From Bryobacterales bacterium (GTDB lineage Bacteria > Acidobacteriota > Terriglobia > Bryobacterales > Bryobacteraceae): DNA of 7,781 bases. The notes under the pieces are model-generated. The model worked only from the letters and a program-made list of their open reading frames with translations. It was not told the origin of the DNA and did not search any database. Each line of letters begins with the position of its first letter. Positions within the stretch are counted from its first letter, which is position 1. The stretch spans positions 1-7,781 of the forward strand of contig PLGA01000295.1 in NCBI GenBank assembly GCA_003139735.1, in the 5' to 3' direction. The position numbers were made by a program, and so were the translations under genes. Of this stretch, positions 1-6,570 are shown piece after piece.

Positions 1-657
1 CCTTTGCGCTCGTGGCGCACAATCGTCGGCGTGTCGGCTAACCTGCGGTACGGTGGTCTGAAAAATGAAGAGGAGAGTGCAATGACCGTGTTCGTAGCGG
101 TCAGCCAGTTTTCTCCGGACCGAATGACCTACGCGCTGCACACTGCGGGTGATCCGCTGAGGTATGTCAGGAGTGTGCATGAGATCGTGCGGGAGGCAGA
201 TTCACGCATACCCGTCACCAACGTGGTCACACAGGCTGCGGAAATCGATCGGACGATCAGCCGGGAACTTACGTTCGCGAAATTGTGTACGGGTTTCGCG
301 GTTCTCGCTCTCCTGATCGCGTGCGTGGGGCTCTACGGAACGATGTCGTACAACGTCGCGCGGCAAATCGGCGAGATCGGAATCCGTATGGCGCTGGGCG
401 CGCAACGCGGCGCCGTGATATGGATGGTTCTGCGCCGCGTTCTAGTACTGACGGCGGTGGGACTCGCGATCAGCGTGCCTGCCGCGTTGATCGCGTCCCG
501 GCTTGTGAAATCGTTTCTGTTCGAGACCCAGCCCAATGATCCGGGAACCCTGGCGCTGGCCGGTGTCGTCCTCCTAAGCGCCGCGATTCTCGCCGGCTAT
601 GCGCCGGCAAGGCGGGCGTTCCGAATTGATCCGCTGGCGGCTCTGCGGCACGAATAG
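1..657 (+). CDS. ABC transporter permease, MacB/FtsX type, C-terminal part (partial at the window start)
   Basis: The frame is open at base 1, so this is the last 218 residues of a longer protein. It starts in the periplasmic domain and then shows three membrane segments at about visible residues 95-117, 147-168 and 183-203. Between the first two lies the cytoplasmic motif RQIGEIGIRMALGAQ (121-135), and the end is PARRAFRIDPLAALRHE. Both are hallmarks of the FtsX/MacB permease family. In acidobacteria these occur as large 'ADOP' permeases with two such modules, acting with an ATPase in efflux or lipoprotein-type export; substrates are unknown. Only one module is visible, so an ordinary MacB-like permease is equally possible. 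The stop is TAG at 655-657. No gene follows closely on this strand, so it is probably the last gene of its transcript. Confidence 0.9.
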   Translation, partial: PLRSWRTIVGVSANLRYGGLKNEEESAMTVFVAVSQFSPDRMTYALHTAGDPLRYVRSVHEIVREADSRIPVTNVVTQAAEIDRTISRELTFAKLCTGFAVLALLIACVGLYGTMSYNVARQIGEIGIRMALGAQRGAVIWMVLRRVLVLTAVGLAISVPAALIASRLVKSFLFETQPNDPGTLALAGVVLLSAAILAGYAPARRAFRIDPLAALRHE

Positions 658-815
658 GACATAGTCCTTCGTGCAATTCGGTGCGGCGCTCACGCGATCA
701 GTTGGCGAAGAACGGGCACCTCGGAAACTTCGCGGAAACGGCGCGTCCGTCCCCTCCCGGCCCGGCGTAATGGAAGAGGACCCTTTTCATGGCACTCCTT
801 TTCAGGATGGCCGAT

Positions 816-914
816 GTCCGCCCGAAACGCTTCTGGTGCGAAGGGCTGCTAACGCCAGCTATACAGGGCGCTAGCTGAGCCGAGACCGCCGCATAACAAG
901 GGCTTCGGGCGGAC
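816..914. repeat. Inverted-repeat element, possibly a structured RNA or MITE-like
   Basis: An 11-bp perfect inverted repeat, GTCCGCCCGAA (816-826) and TTCGGGCGGAC (904-914), encloses 77 bp. Smaller complementary pairs lie inside it: CTTC/GAAG around 830-843, GGCT (844-847) with AGCC (878-881), and AGCTA (857-861) with TAGCT (872-876). The whole could fold as a closing stem over two inner hairpins. The immediate flanks show no target-site duplication. It is far from the permease stop (about 160 bp), so it is not an obvious terminator. Its function is unknown. Confidence 0.45.
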
Positions 915-1100
915 GACGCTCCGCGCCGCACCGGTATCGAGTGCCTGCGGGGCTTGCAGCAAGGCTCGTCTTTGCAGCCGGAGTTGATAGAGGACCGAGG
1001 TCGGCCGGCCTTTCGCTACTTGGAAGCTGGTCTTGGCCAAGGCCCTGGGCGGCGTACCGGGCCTGGGATAAGCGGCTTGTGATAGCCCAACAGACACTGA

Positions 1101-1136
1101 GCGCCAAAACGGAAATCCTGGTCAGGATTTTGGCGC
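1101..1136. repeat. Strong bulged hairpin
   Basis: GCGCCAAAA (1101-1109), a 5-base bulge CGGAA and ATCCTG (1115-1120) pair with CAGGATTTTGGCGC (1123-1136). The two halves are the same sequence inverted, except for the five extra bases. Neither side has a run of T, so it is a poor intrinsic terminator. It lies about 55 bp upstream of the probable promoter of the next gene and could be a protein-binding dyad or part of a small RNA. Confidence 0.5.
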
Positions 1137-1189
1137 CCAAGAAGTGTCACTCGCTCGGAATGCAACTCGCGGGAATCAATCACGGCTGG

Positions 1190-1198
1190 TGGTATAGT
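1190..1198 (+). promoter_or_regulatory. Probable extended -10 promoter for the zinc-ribbon membrane protein
   Basis: TGGTATAGT matches an extended -10 element (TG, one base, then TATAGT, five of six matches to TATAAT). I see no good -35 at 16-18 bp, which extended -10 promoters can do without. It would start transcription near 1205, about 48 bases before the ATG at 1253. A weaker alternative, TGCTAGTAT, lies at 1229-1237. Confidence 0.4.
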
Positions 1199-1252
1199 AG
1201 ACCCGGCGTGCGAGTCCAGAATGACTCCTGCTAGTATGGTGTCGGAGGTTTC

Positions 1253-1729
1253 ATGGCGTTCTGTCAGAGTTGTGGCGCTCCAGTGGAAGGCAGGTTCTGT
1301 GCGAAATGTGGCGCGGCAGCCCCGAGCCAAGGTGGGGCCCCGCCTGCCCCGGCCGGAACTCTGCCCCCGGTGGCTGCGGCTATGCAGGATAACGTCGCCT
1401 CGGCCCTGTGTTATGTGCTGGGGTTGATCACCGGGATTATCTTCCTGGTGATGGAACCTTACAGCCGGAACCGGGCGATTCGGTTCCACGCGTTCCAGTC
1501 GATATTTCTGAACGTCGCGGTGATCGCGGTGGATATCGTGATTGGCATTTTCTTCCGCGTTGTCTTCTATACGTTCGGACTTGCGGGCCTGCTGGCCGGC
1601 ATTCTGTGGCCCTTGTTCGGGCTGGCGTGCTTCGCCCTGTGGCTCTACCTGATCTTCTCCGCCTATCAGGGTAAAACGGTCCTCCTGCCATTGATCGGGC
1701 CGCTCGCCCAAAAGCAGGCACAGGGCTGA
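1253..1729 (+). CDS. Zinc-ribbon membrane protein, DUF4870/Tic20-like
   Basis: A 158-residue protein. Residues 4-19 form a four-cysteine zinc ribbon (C4-x2-C7-x8-C16-x2-C19), followed by an Ala/Pro/Gly-rich linker to about residue 42. The rest is a membrane domain with about three hydrophobic segments (48-67, 81-105, 110-137). Within it, LITGIIFLVMEPYSRNRAIRFHAFQS (in outline: a TGIIFL core and RFHAFQS at 77-83) is the signature of the DUF4870 (UPF0132, Tic20-like) family, and the ending PLIGPLAQK fits too. The biochemical role of the family is not established. The zinc ribbon should lie in the cytoplasm. The start is supported by GGAGG at 1244-1248. It faces another gene with an almost identical zinc ribbon, 157 bp beyond its stop. 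Confidence 0.88.
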   Translation: MAFCQSCGAPVEGRFCAKCGAAAPSQGGAPPAPAGTLPPVAAAMQDNVASALCYVLGLITGIIFLVMEPYSRNRAIRFHAFQSIFLNVAVIAVDIVIGIFFRVVFYTFGLAGLLAGILWPLFGLACFALWLYLIFSAYQGKTVLLPLIGPLAQKQAQG

Positions 1730-1885
1730 TTTCGCGGCAACCGCAGGGAAAGTCTCCAGGCGCGCCGGGAGTATCTGTTTCGGCTCTGCGTCCGGGGGCT
1801 TTCGTTGCCCGAGCTGGCGGACGGAAGGCTTGGCCATTATCCGGCGCTGCGCGGCAATGCTCGGGTTCGGCTCACTTTCTTGCGG
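1730..1885. other. Gap between convergent genes
   Basis: This 156-bp space separates two genes transcribed toward each other. It contains only weak stems, such as GCGG-CAA-CCGC (1734-1744), and no hairpin with a T-run on either strand. I cannot point to a bidirectional terminator. Confidence 0.5.
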
Positions 1886-2791
1886 TTACAACTTCGAGAT
1901 GATGCGTTTGGCGATGGCAATCTGGACGTCGCGGCTGCCGGGCAACAAGCGCGCGTCGAGTTGCACGCTGACGTCGCCTTGACGAAACATGAAGAGGCTC
2001 AAGAGGGGTCCTGATATTGCTTCGTCACCCACTCCTTTGACTTCTTCGCGCATCATGGCCTTACCTTCGGGATCGGCGCCTTTCATCACGAGGGCGCCAG
2101 TTAAGCCCACCCCGAGCTTGAATCCAGCCATGGCGGCTTTGGCATTCTCCGAGTCGATTCCAACGGTAAGCAGCAGCCCGTTGGTCTCACCTACGGCGGG
2201 GCCGGCAGCGCCGGCGATGCCTCGAACCATATTGCCAAAGTCGTTCATTACCGCTTGCTGACCGGCCTTGGAAGGCGCGCCCTTCGTCTCCTCTTGCAGT
2301 TTCTTCATGGCTGCGGCTGCTTCGTCGGAAGCGCGCTGTTGCGCCGCGGACGAGTAGTAGCGGCACGACGAATGGGTGGACCGGCCTGTGCTTTCCACAC
2401 GTTCGATGTTGAGGTTGAGGATCTGCGCCAGGTCTCCGCCGGTGAGCAATTCGCAGGCGTCGAATTGCCGGGCGGGTCCGTGACGCCTTTCAGAGAAGCC
2501 GTTCAGATCGATTCCGTTGTTTGCGGCGGCCTGCTTGACTTTGTGCAAGGCGAACCAGACCCCGCCGATGGCGAGCACGCCCATTAGACCGAGGATTCCC
2601 AGCACCACAAACAGGATCTTCAGCCCCGACCCGCTCTTGGATGCCGGCGGCAGAGGCTGAGCGTACTGCGGCGGCGGTGGTGGCGCGTAAGCCGGCGGGG
2701 CTGCGGAAAGCGGTGACGGCTGGCTCGCGCGCGCCCCGCATTTGGCGCAGAAGACTCCGGCGATTTGAGCGCCGCAACTCTGGCAGAACAT
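1886..2791 (-). CDS. Zinc-ribbon protein with one membrane segment and an extracytoplasmic domain
   Basis: A 301-residue protein of unknown function. The N-terminus is a four-cysteine zinc ribbon (C3, C6, C15, C18) reading FCQSCGAQIAGVFCAKCGA. A proline- and alanine-rich linker follows (about 23-50), then one membrane helix (about 57-82). The remaining ~215 residues should lie outside the membrane. They include DACELLTGGDLAQIL (111-125) and SSCRYYSS (141-148), where C113 and C143 could form a disulphide. This Cys-E-L-L-T...Cys pattern recalls DUF3558-type exported domains, but I cannot assign the family. The start is supported by AGGGAG seven bases upstream (2799-2804, minus strand). The first ~19 residues closely match the convergent neighbour at 1253, so the two probably share a partner or arose by sharing the N-terminal module. 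Confidence 0.85.
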   Translation of the reverse strand: MFCQSCGAQIAGVFCAKCGARASQPSPLSAAPPAYAPPPPPQYAQPLPPASKSGSGLKILFVVLGILGLMGVLAIGGVWFALHKVKQAAANNGIDLNGFSERRHGPARQFDACELLTGGDLAQILNLNIERVESTGRSTHSSCRYYSSAAQQRASDEAAAAMKKLQEETKGAPSKAGQQAVMNDFGNMVRGIAGAAGPAVGETNGLLLTVGIDSENAKAAMAGFKLGVGLTGALVMKGADPEGKAMMREEVKGVGDEAISGPLLSLFMFRQGDVSVQLDARLLPGSRDVQIAIAKRIISKL

Positions 2792-2829
2792 CTGCGTGCT
2801 CCCTGGGGCGCAGTTGCACCTTACGTCAT

Positions 2830-2858
2830 TCTATACCCACCCGGCTGAATCCTTCCAA
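2830..2858 (-). promoter_or_regulatory. Probable sigma70-type promoter of the zinc-ribbon gene
   Basis: Read on the minus strand, TTGGAA (2858-2853) and TATAGA (2835-2830) are separated by exactly 17 bp. Each matches four of six consensus bases. Transcription would start near 2823, about 31 bases before the ATG at 2791, leaving room for the ribosome-binding site. Confidence 0.5.
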
Positions 2859-2870
2859 ACGACTTGGAAG
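2852..2870. promoter_or_regulatory. Inverted repeat over the -35 site, possible operator
   Basis: CTTCCAA (2852-2858) and TTGGAAG (2864-2870) form a perfect 7-bp inverted repeat with a 5-base spacer. One arm is the proposed -35 hexamer of the zinc-ribbon gene, so a protein bound here would block that promoter. The regulator is unknown. Confidence 0.35.
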
Positions 2871-2941
2871 CCGTGCGGAACGGCGCCCAAACGGTCAAGC
2901 TGGCGGTCTTCCTATCAGGACGATACACACGCATCTCACAC

Positions 2942-2957
2942 ACATTTACTCAAATGT
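2942..2957 (-). terminator. Weak hairpin downstream of tRNA-Lys
   Basis: ACATTT-ACTC-AAATGT is a perfect 6-bp stem in an AT-rich stretch (about 2930-2990) just past the tRNA 3' end on the minus strand. No T-run follows it, so this is only a weak terminator candidate. The local AT content contrasts with the GC-rich surroundings. Confidence 0.25.
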
Positions 2958-2988
2958 CTGCAAGTTATTTAAAATGAAACACTTATTC

Positions 2989-3064
2989 TGGTGAGCCGGG
3001 CGGGGCTCGAACCCGCGACCCTGTGCTTAAAAGGCACATGCTCTACCACCTGAGCTACCGGCCC
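2989..3064 (-). tRNA. trnK: tRNA-Lys (anticodon UUU), CCA encoded
   Basis: The minus strand folds into a complete cloverleaf of 73 bases plus CCA. The acceptor GGGCCGG pairs with CCGGCTC (one G-U pair at 2-71). The D-arm is GCTC-AGGTGGTAG-AGC. The anticodon stem TGTGC/GCACA encloses the loop CTTTTAA, with anticodon TTT at 3031-3029. The T-arm GCGGG-TTCGAGC-CCCGC is canonical, the discriminator is A, and CCA follows at 2991-2989. It decodes AAA and AAG. It stands alone, with a hairpin separating it from the upstream propeller gene. No duplicated tRNA 3' end is seen elsewhere in the window, so there is no sign that it marks an integrated element. Confidence 0.96.
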
Positions 3065-3109
3065 GCTGTTGCAGCTTGAATGACGCTTAGCCCAGTGTAA
3101 CAGACCCGC

Positions 3110-3134
3110 GCGGGCCGATTGCCAATCGGCCCGC
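3110..3134 (-). terminator. Strong GC hairpin after the beta-propeller gene
   Basis: GCGGGCCGATT (3110-3120) and AATCGGCCCGC (3124-3134) form a perfect 11-bp stem with a 3-base loop. It lies 31 bp past the stop of the propeller gene and 45 bp before the 5' end of the tRNA. On the minus strand it is followed by GCGGGTCTGTT, which is not a proper T-run, so termination would be atypical. A smaller stem, CCTTG/CAAGG (3141-3154), lies just before it. Confidence 0.5.
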
Positions 3135-3165
3135 AGGTTGCCTTGTGGCCAAGGGACCCGGGGCT

Positions 3166-4221
3166 TTACTTGCCCACCACGAGAATCGTAAACGAACCGG
3201 GAACCATCGCGCCTCCTCGGCCACCCCTTCCTCCAGCCGGCGGCGGCGCCCCAGCGGGCGGCGCGGGCGGCGGTGCGCTCTCGGCGGCGATCAGCAGGAC
3301 GTGGTTGGTCTTGCTGTCCAGCGTCAGCGTCTTGGCGCGCGTCATGGTTTTGAGGTTCTGTTCCACCACGAAGCTGGTGGGACTGTTTTCCTTGATAATC
3401 GTCAGCGTGCCATCGCTGTTGGAACTGAAGGCCTCCAGGGTGGCGGGGTTAAATGTCGCGCCGTCGGTCCCTTGGCCGATCGGCAGGGTGGTGATGATGT
3501 TGCCGTTGTCGGAGTTGAGAATCACCATGACTGCCGGATCGTGGCAGGACGCGAACAGGACGTGGTTCTTCACATCGAAGGCCAGTCCGCCGGGCCCGCC
3601 ACCCTTGCCGGCCAGATCGAACGTACCCGTTACTTTGAGCGCCGCCGCGTCCACCACGGCGATCTTATCCTTATCTTCCAGGTCGACGTAGAGGTGGCCC
3701 TTGCTGTCTGTGACTGCCTGCTCCGGCGCCCCGCCCAAGTCGACGGTACCCACCACCGCGCCGTCCACCGAATTAATCACCGTCGCGTTAGGAGCGCCGT
3801 GACTGAATATCCAGACCCGCTGGTTGAATGGGTCGAACAGAATGCCATCCGGGCCGCCCTGGACGTCGATGGTCTTGATCAAGGCCAGGGTCTTGGCGTC
3901 CCACATGGCGACTGGCTTGCTGCTGGCGAAACCGTGACCCGACTTGGGGTCGACCGCGGCGCCGCGCGCGTTGGTATTGGCGATTTCGCCGACGGATTCC
4001 TGGGTGTCCAGATTGTAGACCGTGACCCGCGCTGGATTCCCGGTGCGCGGAATGTACAAACGCCGGCCGTCAGCGTCCGCATAAACATAATCGAAACCAC
4101 CGTCGCCGCCCACTTTGGCGGCCTTCAGAACCTTATAAGGCCCATCCTGAGCCGATCCGATTGACGTGAAAATCGCGAAACCCGCGATCGTTACCGCAAT
4201 TCCTAAACAAACTCGTCGCAT
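3166..4221 (-). CDS. Secreted YncE/YVTN-type beta-propeller protein
   Basis: A 351-residue protein with a signal peptide: MRRVC, a hydrophobic stretch to about residue 20, and probable cleavage after SIGSA (24). The mature part is a series of ~40-residue blade repeats of the YVTN/YncE type, for example RRLYIPRTGNPARVTVYNLD (53-72), NQRVWIFSHGAPNATVINS (133-151), GHLYVDLEDKDKIAVVDAA (175-193) and NHVLFASCHDPAVMVILNS (219-237). Such proteins are exported scaffolds or binding proteins, and no catalytic site is evident. Near the C-terminus, residues 316-338 form a Pro/Ala- then Gly/Arg-rich insert before the last strand GSFTILVVGK. The start is supported by GAGGAG (4234-4229) seven bases upstream. 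It lies 105 bp downstream of the peptidase gene on the same strand and has its own promoter-like region. Confidence 0.9.
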   Translation of the reverse strand: MRRVCLGIAVTIAGFAIFTSIGSAQDGPYKVLKAAKVGGDGGFDYVYADADGRRLYIPRTGNPARVTVYNLDTQESVGEIANTNARGAAVDPKSGHGFASSKPVAMWDAKTLALIKTIDVQGGPDGILFDPFNQRVWIFSHGAPNATVINSVDGAVVGTVDLGGAPEQAVTDSKGHLYVDLEDKDKIAVVDAAALKVTGTFDLAGKGGGPGGLAFDVKNHVLFASCHDPAVMVILNSDNGNIITTLPIGQGTDGATFNPATLEAFSSNSDGTLTIIKENSPTSFVVEQNLKTMTRAKTLTLDSKTNHVLLIAAESAPPPAPPAGAPPPAGGRGGRGGAMVPGSFTILVVGK

Positions 4222-4252
4222 GCTCTATCTCCTCTGCCGGGGTGCAGCCGAT

Positions 4253-4284
4253 ATTATCCCTCATCGTGGATGAACGCACGATGA
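4253..4284 (-). promoter_or_regulatory. Promoter-like site with an 8-bp inverted repeat upstream of the propeller gene
   Basis: On the minus strand GATAAT (4258-4253, five of six matches to TATAAT) is a plausible -10, about 31 bp before the ATG. Directly upstream is a perfect inverted repeat, TCATCGTG (4261-4268) and CACGATGA (4277-4284), with an 8-base spacer. It covers the -35 and spacer positions, where no good -35 hexamer is visible. This arrangement suits an activator or repressor site. Confidence 0.35.
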
Positions 4285-4300
4285 ACCTCTGCTCCTACCG

Positions 4301-4320
4301 CCGCCGGTCCTCGCCGGCGG
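4301..4320 (-). terminator. GC-rich hairpin just after the peptidase gene
   Basis: CCGCCGG (4301-4307) and CCGGCGG (4314-4320) form a 7-bp stem with a 6-base loop, starting seven bases past the peptidase stop on the minus strand. No T-run follows, so it may only stabilise the 3' end or reduce read-through into the propeller gene. Confidence 0.4.
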
Positions 4321-4326
4321 TGTCCC

Positions 4327-6570
4327 TCATTTCAGGGCGGCGGCGGCCGATTCGATAGCCGCCCCGGCGTTGGCCAGCGTCTGGCCGGCCAACACGATCT
4401 CCCGGTCCGCAAGTTGCCACTGCTTTTGCTCGATGCTCTCGCGCACGCCCGGCAGAGTCTTCACGCCGTAGCCGGTGTAGAATCCAGGCGCGTAGATCTG
4501 ATTCTTGAACCAATCGCGGTTGGGCAGGCCATCCTTGAGCGTGAGCGCGCGCTCCACGGCGATCAGCCGCGCGTTGGCCTGGCGCAGGGCCGCCGGCGGC
4601 GCACTCGCGGACACGTGCGTCATGGCCTCCCTGTAGTCCTCCGTTGCGCGCTGGAGCGCGGCCATGCCGTTGTCGAGCGGTGCGAAATTCAGAAACGGCG
4701 GAACCTCTTCCTTCTTCGGCGGAACGGTCTTGATGCGCGGATCTTCGATGGCCGCGAAAACTCCCTCGTCGATCTGGCGATTCCGTTCCACAGTGTGCTC
4801 GCGCGCATCGCTCGCCAGTTTCCGCACCTCGTTCACGTAGCGGCGGACGGTTTCGCTGAAATCGTCGAAATCGAAAGGCAGCAGATCGGCGTCCGCCAGA
4901 CGCATGACGGCAACGCCGGCGGTTTGCGCCAGGGCGCGCCCGTAGACGAAGTCCTTGTCCGAGAAATGCGTGTACCAGTAGAAATCGTCGTAGATGGAGT
5001 GGTAAATGCCGCCGCCATCCTCGCCTCCATAGGCCAGGTTCAGCGATGCCACGCCCAGGTGGTCGATGAACACGGTGTAGTCCGAGCCGGAGCCCAGCGC
5101 GGCCATGCGCAAATCGGGCCGCGTGCGCGCTTCCTGCCCATCGGCCGCGCTGCCTGGCGCCTGGCCCGAGATCTCGCGCGCTTGCAAACGCTTCCACACG
5201 GTCACGCCGCTCTCCGGGTCGTCAATGTCGCGCGCCACGCCGTTCATGAACTTCTCTAAAGTGTGCGAGCCGGACATATTGAGATAGCCGCGGCCGTTGC
5301 TATCGGAGTTGACATACGCCGCGGCGTTACGCGTGAGTTCGTCGGCGTGCGTCTCGGCCCACTCGGTGGAACCCAGCAGCCCGGGCTCTTCGCCGTCCCA
5401 AAAGCACAGCAGGATGGTGCGCTTGGGCTTCCATCCCTGGCGCAGCAGCGTGGCGAGGCCGCGCGCCTCCTCCAACACGGCCGACGTTCCGGAGACTGGA
5501 TCTTCGGCGCCGTTCACCCAGGCATCGTGGTGGTTGCCGCGGATGACCCATTCGCCCGGATAGGCGTCGCCCGGGATGCGCGCAATCACGTCATAGAGCG
5601 GCTTGGTGTCCCAATTGAACTTGACGTGCAGATGGACCTTGGCGGGGCCCGGGCCAATGTGGTAGGTGAGGGGCAGCGCGCCGCGCCAGGCCGCCGGCGC
5701 GCCGGGACCCGTGAGCGCGGCCAGCAGCGGCTGCGCGTCGGCGTAGGAAATGGGCAGCACGGGGATCTTGGTGAGGGTGACCGCTTGGTCGATCGGCAGG
5801 CGCTTGGCATCTTTCGTAGCGCCGACGCCTGGAGTCAGCGGGTCGCCGGGATACACCGGCATGTCCATGACGCTGCCGCGCTGTACGCCGTCCTTGGGGC
5901 GGTACGGTCCGTTGGGAAACGTGTCGCCGTCCTGGTAGCCGTCGTCGCGCGGGTCGGAATAAATCAGGCATCCCACCGCGCCGTGCTCGGCCGCGACCTT
6001 GGGCTTGATGCCGCGCCAGGAACCGCCGTAGCGCGCGATCGCGATGGCCCCCTTGACGGAGATGCCCAGGCGGTCCAGCGTGTCGTAGTCTTCCGGTACG
6101 CCGTAGTTCACGTAGACCAGCGGCGCCGTGACGTCGCCATCGATGGAATATGCGTTGTAGGTGGGCAACTGCTCGTCTTGCTGCGAGGAAGTGGGATCGC
6201 CGGGGACCGCCGGCTCGGCCAGTTTGGCGGTGAACCGGGTAGGCTCGACGAGTTCGAGCGAGCGCTCCTTAGGGGTCGGAAAGAGAACATCGAAGGTTTC
6301 GATCTGCGCGTCCAGGCCCCACTCCTTGAGCCTGGTGAGGATCCACTCCGCGTTGTCCTTATCGTAGGGCGAGCCGACGTGGTGCGGGCGCGCGCTGAGC
6401 CGCTGCATATCGGCGCGCAGATTGGCGGTATCGGGAATCGCGCGGAACTTGGCTTCCCAATCGCGCTCGGCGCGGGAGGAATCCCCGAGGTAGCCGCCGA
6501 GAGGCGCGCTTTGCGACCACGCGACGGACAGCAAGGCCAGGCAAAGCAGGAGAACGGCAAAAGTTCGCAT
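4327..6570 (-). CDS. Secreted M28 metallopeptidase, glutamate carboxypeptidase II-like
   Basis: A 747-residue protein with a signal peptide (MRTFAVLLLCLALLSVAWS, cleavage near residue 19). Its order of domains is that of glutamate carboxypeptidase II (GCPII) and the transferrin receptor: a split peptidase domain, a PA domain (about 148-290), and a C-terminal helical dimerisation domain (about 625-747). The two-zinc site is complete: H347 and D349 in GNHHDAW, bridging D357 in EDPVSG, E394/E395 in WDGEEPGLLGSTEW (E394 the general base), D423 in NSDSNG and H524 in YHSIYDD. The product should be a periplasmic or secreted carboxypeptidase for short peptides. The GCPII arginines that hold C-terminal glutamate (R463, R534, R536) are not conserved; GRARY becomes LNLAY (510-514). 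Glutamate specificity is thus unlikely. An in-frame TAG (6585-6583) 15 bases upstream fixes the start at this ATG, which lacks a clear ribosome-binding site. Confidence 0.93.
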   Translation of the reverse strand: MRTFAVLLLCLALLSVAWSQSAPLGGYLGDSSRAERDWEAKFRAIPDTANLRADMQRLSARPHHVGSPYDKDNAEWILTRLKEWGLDAQIETFDVLFPTPKERSLELVEPTRFTAKLAEPAVPGDPTSSQQDEQLPTYNAYSIDGDVTAPLVYVNYGVPEDYDTLDRLGISVKGAIAIARYGGSWRGIKPKVAAEHGAVGCLIYSDPRDDGYQDGDTFPNGPYRPKDGVQRGSVMDMPVYPGDPLTPGVGATKDAKRLPIDQAVTLTKIPVLPISYADAQPLLAALTGPGAPAAWRGALPLTYHIGPGPAKVHLHVKFNWDTKPLYDVIARIPGDAYPGEWVIRGNHHDAWVNGAEDPVSGTSAVLEEARGLATLLRQGWKPKRTILLCFWDGEEPGLLGSTEWAETHADELTRNAAAYVNSDSNGRGYLNMSGSHTLEKFMNGVARDIDDPESGVTVWKRLQAREISGQAPGSAADGQEARTRPDLRMAALGSGSDYTVFIDHLGVASLNLAYGGEDGGGIYHSIYDDFYWYTHFSDKDFVYGRALAQTAGVAVMRLADADLLPFDFDDFSETVRRYVNEVRKLASDAREHTVERNRQIDEGVFAAIEDPRIKTVPPKKEEVPPFLNFAPLDNGMAALQRATEDYREAMTHVSASAPPAALRQANARLIAVERALTLKDGLPNRDWFKNQIYAPGFYTGYGVKTLPGVRESIEQKQWQLADREIVLAGQTLANAGAAIESAAAALK

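Larger units (their letters stand above)
658..1252. other. Long intergenic region without a recognised gene
   Basis: I see no credible protein in about 595 bp. Short open frames exist on both strands, but none has a ribosome-binding site, a domain or a composition like the neighbouring genes. Instead the stretch holds an inverted-repeat element (816-914), a direct repeat TTGCAGC (954-960 and 972-978), a 10-bp palindrome CTTGGCCAAG (1032-1041), a bulged hairpin (1101-1136) and a promoter-like site just before the next gene. It could hold a small RNA or a decayed mobile element, but neither is shown. Confidence 0.6.

Noticed and set aside
816..914. Integron attC site or retron RNA
   Set aside because: No matching GTTRRRY/RYYYAAC core sites, no integrase and no reverse transcriptase in the window.
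871..1234. Possible decayed transposase or small protein in the 658-1252 gap
   Set aside because: I checked the open frames on both strands: no DDE or HTH motif, no start signal, and no sequence consistent with a known family.
1016..1837. Minus-strand open frame (273 codons) across the zinc-ribbon membrane gene
   Set aside because: It is antisense to a gene with clear zinc-ribbon and DUF4870 motifs. The part outside that gene (1016-1252) resembles nothing I recognise.
2989..3064. tRNA-Lys as the attachment site of an integrated element
   Set aside because: No second copy of the tRNA 3' end, no integrase and no abrupt change in gene type next to it.
3145..4164. Plus-strand open frame (339 codons) opposite the beta-propeller
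   Set aside because: It is antisense to a protein with a signal peptide, blade repeats and a good ribosome-binding site, and its own sequence is arginine/histidine-rich with no recognisable fold.
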